Made by a program: the position numbers and the translations under genes
Notes under the pieces: model-generated
Database searches by the model: none
What the model was told of the DNA's origin: nothing
Seen by the model: the letters and a program-made list of their open reading frames with translations, nothing else
Shown: positions 60,001 through 64,000 of the stretch, piece after piece
Numbering within the stretch: the stretch's first letter is position 1
How the letters are laid out: each line of letters opens with the position of its first letter
NCBI GenBank assembly: GCA_947359465.1
Contig: OX375873.1
Span: forward strand, 130,083,399-130,147,398
Source: Metellina segmentata
Taxonomy: Eukaryota; Arthropoda; Arachnida; Araneae; Tetragnathidae
Reading direction: 5' to 3'
Length of the DNA: 64,000 nucleotides

Positions 60001-61337
60001 ACGTGAATTGGACCAATCGTGGCTACATAATGTCTCAAGGTATTTTATATCGATATGGCCCGGATTCCGAATCAGAGGAAGCCCAGTTGGTAGTTCCAAC
60101 ACAGGAACGTGAAAGAGTTCTGCAACAATATCACGATGCCCCAACCGGTGGACATTATGGTGCCGAGGGCACTTTTCACAAGATTGCAACGCGTTATTTC
60201 TTTCCTGGAATGAGAAAATACATCGCAGATTATGTAAAGAATTGTGCTGAGTGCAGCCGTTATAAGCCAAGTAACCAAAAGCCTGCTGGACTTTTGAGAA
60301 CACCAGTGTATTCCCAGCGTTTTGAGACGTTAGCGATCGATCTTTTCGGTCCTTTGCCAGAAACCCCAGATGGAAAGAAATGGATTTTCATTGTTGAGGA
60401 CACTTCTACAAAATGGGTGGAGCTTTTCTCTCTCCAAAACGCCACTGCAAAGGAGTGTGCAGTAACCTTATTAGAGGAAGTGTTTCTGAGATACGGTCTG
60501 CCACGTCGTCTCATAAGTGATAACGGATCCCAATTCGTCAGTGCTGTCCTTCAACAAGTATGCTATCTTCTCGGAGTTACACAAATTCTTACACCAGTTT
60601 ACTGTCCTCAAGCGAACCCAGTAGAAAGGAAAAACAGGGATTCAAAACAAAGACTTGCCATTCTTGTCGGTGATGACCACACCACATGGTCAGAAAAACT
60701 CCCAACTATCCGTTTTGCTCTGAACACTGCAAAATGTGACACCACTGCTCATACTGCAGCCTTTTTACAGTTTGGAAGAGAACTTAGAACACTAGACGAT
60801 GTTCAACATGACATAAGGTCAGTGATCAACAATGACAACTTCATTGCTGAGATCACACCGTATTTACGGAAATTTGCAAATATCTCCTCTGAGATCAAAG
60901 ATCTTGTACAACAAAAGCAGGATCAGAGAAAGAAAAATGCTGATCGAGGAAGAAGAAGCGTTCCCCAATACGCACCTGGAGATCAAGTAGGGATCACCTC
61001 ACATACTGTGAGCAACAAAGCTAAGAAGAGGTCAGCGAAATTTGCACCTCGCCGAGACGGACCCTATTTGATTTTAACTCAGCGTTCTCCAACAAGTTAT
61101 GTTGTTGCGAATCCCCAATCTCCTGATATTCCTGTCGGAACATATCATACATCTGCTCTACGTCCATGCCTTAACACACCTCAAAATGGAAACGTACCCA
61201 TCACCTCACTGCGAAGGAGAGGTCGACCCCGAAAGTCTGATCCAACAGTGCGACAAAACTCAAGACAACCATCTGACCCTTCTCCTGGCGACTCGCCGAG
61301 ACGTCTTCGTAGCCAGGGGGGAGACTGTAACAAGTGA
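57036..61337 (+). CDS. Gag-pol polyprotein of second gypsy element
   Basis: The open frame has 1433 codons without a stop. The first in-frame ATG is at 57078, after the frameshift that detached the true N terminus. Numbering from 57036, a charged coiled coil covers about residues 15-55 and a capsid region with SCAN-like helices about 68-240. The zinc-knuckle-like CYGCGKVGFIKANC near 288-301 has Phe where His is usual. Protease is CADSGASHS near 346-354. RT is intact from DSPYAAPVVLIPK near 555, with YLDD near 673-676. RNase H starts at RTDASGYALG near 818. Integrase has an HHCC domain (GGHYG to NCAEC, about 1036-1073) and a DDE core with Asp in AIDLFGP near 1101, Asp in SDNGSQF near 1162 and Glu in VERKNR near 1197. 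The C terminus is basic and Pro-rich. The stop codon lies inside the 3' LTR. Replication enzymes appear functional by motif; activity is inference. Confidence 0.92.
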   Translation: MKNLLDTHTIVSTRMEEESKLLTEQRLLREQEKQVQDFELEKLRIQLESQRMVEASASQPVMHPSMRMDLQKILPQFKPEEDDMSLFLVLFERQMKFLKIDESMWVTHLLGLFPSEISKLIAREPEVKSHDYTHIRGILLQRFKLTAEKFRKLFSQHRKSADCTWKEFYFELRNYFEGWITELGVTTFEKLQDLIISDQMKKRCNPECREHYLDDWENLISPDCLAEKLETYDCLRNNKKGSSSPPIQSKAYNGRDEIIKPVPFKKTNQANRTSRIKVGDNQERPARTCYGCGKVGFIKANCPVCNPSTKFASARFEKIQIDRPAMSNEVPVMNITINGIFGTACADSGASHSIAGERLYHILQDEGVVFEKYFRSVTLADGSQTEKEVQTACVILCLEGRSFQLTLFALPEAKGNRTLLGADFLKKAGVVLNLRDHAWFYTDKPKEHFPFVASAQVHSCDIKENVKPENPYLLRPDEGEHLSEDQCRRLNALLIHYENNFSPGGEPTPYIEHRIDTGDAPPVATAPYRLSPVRKEILKREIDALLSSGVIEECDSPYAAPVVLIPKPNGDFRLCIDYRKLNSVTKSDPYPLPRMDDLLQNAKQTAFMSTIDLKSGYHQVKMYPPDKDKTAFVCQFGVFRFTRMPFGLKTAPATFQRLMDIFRNGLKVRSLAYLDDIIVMSATFEEHLEDLRLVFDRLQKFHLHANRTKCHFACSKVKYLGHYITSSGVEIDPAKVEAIVQIPSPKNVKQVQSFLQTCSWYRRFIPQFAETSRPLSNLTKKQTPWKWGQDEQTAFESLKHSLISPPVLKQVDEDKPFVLRTDASGYALGAVLIQGQGSEEHPIEYASRLLTPAERNYSTTEREALSVVWALDKFRGYVEGAEITVFSDHQPLKWLLSLKSPTGRLARWALQIQSYNIKVEYLSGKANVIADMLSRPSCTHGRPTCDICSVTIIDLPSRKANDIREGQLKDDDLKKIIDCFESVSKDENYVNWTNRGYIMSQGILYRYGPDSESEEAQLVVPTQERERVLQQYHDAPTGGHYGAEGTFHKIATRYFFPGMRKYIADYVKNCAECSRYKPSNQKPAGLLRTPVYSQRFETLAIDLFGPLPETPDGKKWIFIVEDTSTKWVELFSLQNATAKECAVTLLEEVFLRYGLPRRLISDNGSQFVSAVLQQVCYLLGVTQILTPVYCPQANPVERKNRDSKQRLAILVGDDHTTWSEKLPTIRFALNTAKCDTTAHTAAFLQFGRELRTLDDVQHDIRSVINNDNFIAEITPYLRKFANISSEIKDLVQQKQDQRKKNADRGRRSVPQYAPGDQVGITSHTVSNKAKKRSAKFAPRRDGPYLILTQRSPTSYVVANPQSPDIPVGTYHTSALRPCLNTPQNGNVPITSLRRRGRPRKSDPTVRQNSRQPSDPSPGDSPRRLRSQGGDCNK
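61315..61324 (+). promoter_or_regulatory. Polypurine tract of second gypsy element
   Basis: AGGGGGGAGA ends one base before the 3' LTR and is the expected plus-strand primer. It overlaps the last codons of gag-pol. Confidence 0.8.
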
Positions 61338-61636
61338 ACTATAGCGCATCGTCAGCTGCAGAGCTATAAACCTCCGAACTAAAAGTGTGAACCAAAACTA
61401 AATCTCACCCCTGCTCCGATCAAGGACACCCTAAGGAGGTCAGGGAGTTAATCGGCGGCGTAGAATGAAGACGCGTCGTAGCGTCCGTTATGTCGGGTAG
61501 TTATGAAAGGTTCTGTTATTAGTATATGTGTTGTGTCCACGTAATGTAAATTAGATTAATAAATGTTTGTGAGTGTAATGAGAGTTTGTCGCTTGTTCGC
61601 CCGCTTCAAGGAGGAATTTCTCAGCACACGGTCACA
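61326..61636 (+). repeat. 3' LTR of second gypsy element
   Basis: 311 bp, one mismatch to the 5' LTR. Its first twelve bases supply the last three codons and the TGA stop of gag-pol (61335-61337). Followed by CAAC, the target duplication. Confidence 0.92.
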
Positions 61637-61640
61637 CAAC

Positions 61641-64000
61641 TACAATCTTACATTTTTTATAGCTAAGTAAATACACCCTAGGCAAATCACAGAACTCGTC
61701 AAATGCTTTGAACATTCTGCACTTATGATGATTTCAGCACTAATTGCTACTCCCAGTACTGATCAGCTTTTGAAAAAATGTTTGTATCTGGACACTTGCA
61801 AATAATTTGAGGTGTCTATGGACTTAGAAATCTGTTCAATGTGGAGTCAGAGATTCTGCCAAACAGTAAAGTAAAAAACAAGTCGACATCTATTTGAAAG
61901 TTTTGACAACGTTGATGATAATTTTATATTTTACAAACAATAAAGCATTCATTAATTCAGGTGTGGGAAGCATCTGTAAATAATGTACATTAATATTATA
62001 CTTAAAAAAGTCTAGCTCTGTATATTTTCCATGACCAGCAGCCCAGCTTCTAAATGTCAAGAGAGCCATAGAAAAATCCCGCTAGTAAGCCTAAACTACT
62101 TGTTACCCCGTTAACTGACTGTGGCAAATGGTTTAAATTAACATTATGTAATTTAGTGAAGAAAAACTATGTAGAAAGTCAACTTGTGTTTTAAAGTTAA
62201 ACAAATATTTTACCTTTTGATTTTATTTTGAAAATGTATTCTTAAATGTTTTATCATGGAACAAACTATGATTTTTAGTAAAATAAATATTGATTTACCA
62301 TGTTAGGAGTTATGATTGTTTATTTAAAATAATTATGTATTTACATGTAAGGTCAAAAACTCAGTTTTTTTTTTAACAAATTTATAAATAATTATTTTAA
62401 AAACAGTTTTATAGGACCTACAGAAATTTGAATATAAATATCTGATTTAAATAAAAATAATCAGATTTAAATAAAGAAAAATTCAATTTTGTTTTCCAAT
62501 TTTTAATCCAATTTGATACATCCTTGATTTTTTTTAATCGTAATTTTTTTACACTCTGTTTAACACAATTAAAAGCCACAACCCAGTAAAACAATTATTT
62601 ATGCAAATACTCGCTGAAATTCCTTCTTTCAGACAACATCTAAATTACACGTGTGAAGAAAATAACACTTCGTTTTTGCGATTCAATGACAACTAGCGCC
62701 AAAAAACGAAACGAACTTTAGTATGAATTCTGTATGATTTTTTGAAGTGTTTCATCTATCTTTTAGCTATTCACTCGAGAAGGAAATTAAATATAGCCGA
62801 ATATTTGTACGTGCTACACCAAAAGCAACCCACATACATATTCAATATTTAAAAACACCCTTCATGCTTCTTAAGCTTTGAATGAAAGGCCGGGCAAGTG
62901 TCTGAGGCATCCAAAACAGAGCCGACACGCAAAGCAGCAATATCAAAATGAGGGTGTGTCTTAACAATTTAACACTCAAAGTACTACACGCAAAAGAAGG
63001 CCTAGACATCAGGTGTGTTGATCAAGTCCCACGAGTATAATTCCCTTGAACCTAGTTTCCCGAATTTGTTACAACTTTCCGACAATTCCTCCTTTACTGA
63101 ACTCAATTATTTCTGATTAAATCTGGAAAACAATCAGTTACTCTAGGTTAAGAACACTTTTAGGGAAAAGAGTGACTGAGCCAGACCACTAAATTAAAGG
63201 ATTTGACATTAGCGAAGGAAATGAGGACTTCACATTGAAACGCTTTGGTATCAAACCTAAGAAGGGATGTATTAGCTCAGGCTTGAATTTCACGTTGAAA
63301 GTTGAGGTGAGTAGGTATCTTACATTGAAAGAGAAGGATCCTATACTTTTCGAAAAGAACGATATTCAAATTGTGCGGTTTGGATTACATTGCGCTCTTT
63401 CAAATGTCTGGTTTGTTTCAACTAATAGGTCCATTGATTGGTTGGATGAGAGATCTCGTCCTTCAACATCAGATCAATTTTGTTAATGACGAGGTATATA
63501 CTTTCATCAAGATTTTTCTGATTTGCTTTATGGGAGAGAGATCAAGAACTGCACAGTTTTGTTCTGATGACGGACTATCTCGTCCATCAAGATCAGGTTA
63601 GTTTTGTTAATGACCAGATAACTCGACCAGCAACCACAAGAAGGGTTGAGAAACAAGAGACATACCTGCAAAGCCGTACCTAACACAAGACTGACACCGG
63701 AAAGTATATGAATGTGCACACTCAAATGAACGTTTTTTATTGACACAGAAGCAACACACACAAGGTTGTTACAAGAATCGAATCGGCGCCCCCTATAATT
63801 GATAGCGGAGTGGGTAAATCCACAAAGCCGTTTTCCCCTTTCACTTTTAATAAAATATTTCAAAAAACTCCCACAAAAGTAATAATGAGGTCCTTAGAGA
63901 AATTCAATTTACTTTTAATGTTTAACATGGTATTGTCTACTTATAATTTTTTTATATTTAAAGTACCCCCAATCCTTTAAGTGATTTCAACTTCATATCC
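61641..64000. other. Gene-free stretch to window end
   Basis: AT-rich, with poly-T runs and an AATCAGATTTAAATAAA duplication near 62445-62475. About 62578-62705 repeats sequence found at 23828-23935. About 63440-63630 carries the dispersed CGTCCATCAAGATC/GGTTAGTTTTGTTAATGACC family in at least two units. The plus frame at 63235-63486 resembles no known protein and runs into that repeat. No gene called. Confidence 0.4.

Larger units (their letters stand above)
55443..61636 (+). mobile_element. Young, nearly intact Ty3/gypsy LTR retrotransposon
   Basis: The 6194-bp element is flanked by a CAAC target duplication (55439-55442, 61637-61640). LTRs are 311 bp each and differ, as read, at one base (TTTGCCCG versus TTCGCCCG). 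It has a TGGCGCCC primer site, a long leader, one gag-pol frame with all expected enzyme motifs, and a polypurine tract directly before the 3' LTR. The only defect seen is a frameshift near the gag start. No envelope gene. Insertion is recent, and the copy is close to autonomous on sequence grounds. Confidence 0.92.

Noticed and set aside
58093..60514. Minus-strand open frames of 60-113 codons under the second gypsy element
   Set aside because: Antisense shadows of the intact gag-pol; no domains and no conserved motifs.
63235..63486. 83-codon plus-strand frame with a GAG|GTGAGT donor-like site at about 63305
   Set aside because: No acceptor upstream, repeated CATTGAAA pieces and run-in to a dispersed repeat; no protein resemblance.

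Overview
This is a eukaryotic, AT-rich, gene-poor and repeat-dense window. It is almost certainly from an arthropod and most likely a chelicerate such as a spider. The organism call is inference: it rests on the style of the Ty3/gypsy elements, the Tc1, piggyBac and Helitron debris, the (TA)n tracts and a tRNA-derived SINE that recurs many times. There are no prokaryotic operons, ribosome binding sites or CRISPR arrays. The best-supported reading is the interior of one or more long introns invaded by successive generations of mobile elements.

Host coding potential is tiny. Two short stretches on the minus strand (17596-17658 and 10137-10223) have good splice sites on both sides. Both are multiples of three, both start and end in phase 1, and they share one open frame. 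They look like consecutive or alternative mini-exons of one minus-strand gene whose identity I cannot name.

Layout. 1-1145: decayed copy of a multicopy uncharacterised arthropod gene family. 1265-1983: deletion-derived piggyBac element between TTAA sites. 2258-7615: Ty3/gypsy element with identical 268-bp LTRs but no reverse transcriptase core, and a microsatellite frameshift before its integrase. 7616-9750: (TA)n tracts and short duplicated segments, including a large TA palindrome. 11832-15159: three related Helitron-like units, the outer two head to head. 15679-16922: truncated Helitron replication-protein gene running into a 37-bp minisatellite. 18-31 kb: SINE copies, three diverged 150-bp repeats, a solo-LTR candidate, a Tc1 fragment, a complete but dead Tc1 element and several GC-richer gene-free blocks. 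32358-33213: seven-copy array of an 86-bp tRNA-like SINE head followed by its source-type SINE. 33-47 kb: mostly unremarkable AT-rich DNA with two more Tc1 remnants and a degenerate minisatellite. 47490-49495: the same SINE family as a 273-bp satellite. 50.5-52.4 kb: possible LINE tail with a TA tract, and a TTTAGAATATA-type minisatellite. 55443-61636: a young Ty3/gypsy element with 311-bp LTRs differing at one base, CAAC target duplications and an almost intact gag-pol. 61637-64000: AT-rich sequence with dispersed-repeat remnants.

The genes present serve element replication, not host physiology. The second gypsy element carries every enzyme activity the first has lost, but different LTRs and primer sites make direct complementation between the two unlikely. 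I found no new multi-gene system. The most noteworthy structures are the RT-less gypsy element with identical LTRs, the two SINE-derived tandem arrays, the Helitron composite and the phase-1 mini-exons. Coordinates of diverged repeats are approximate. No alignment or search was run.
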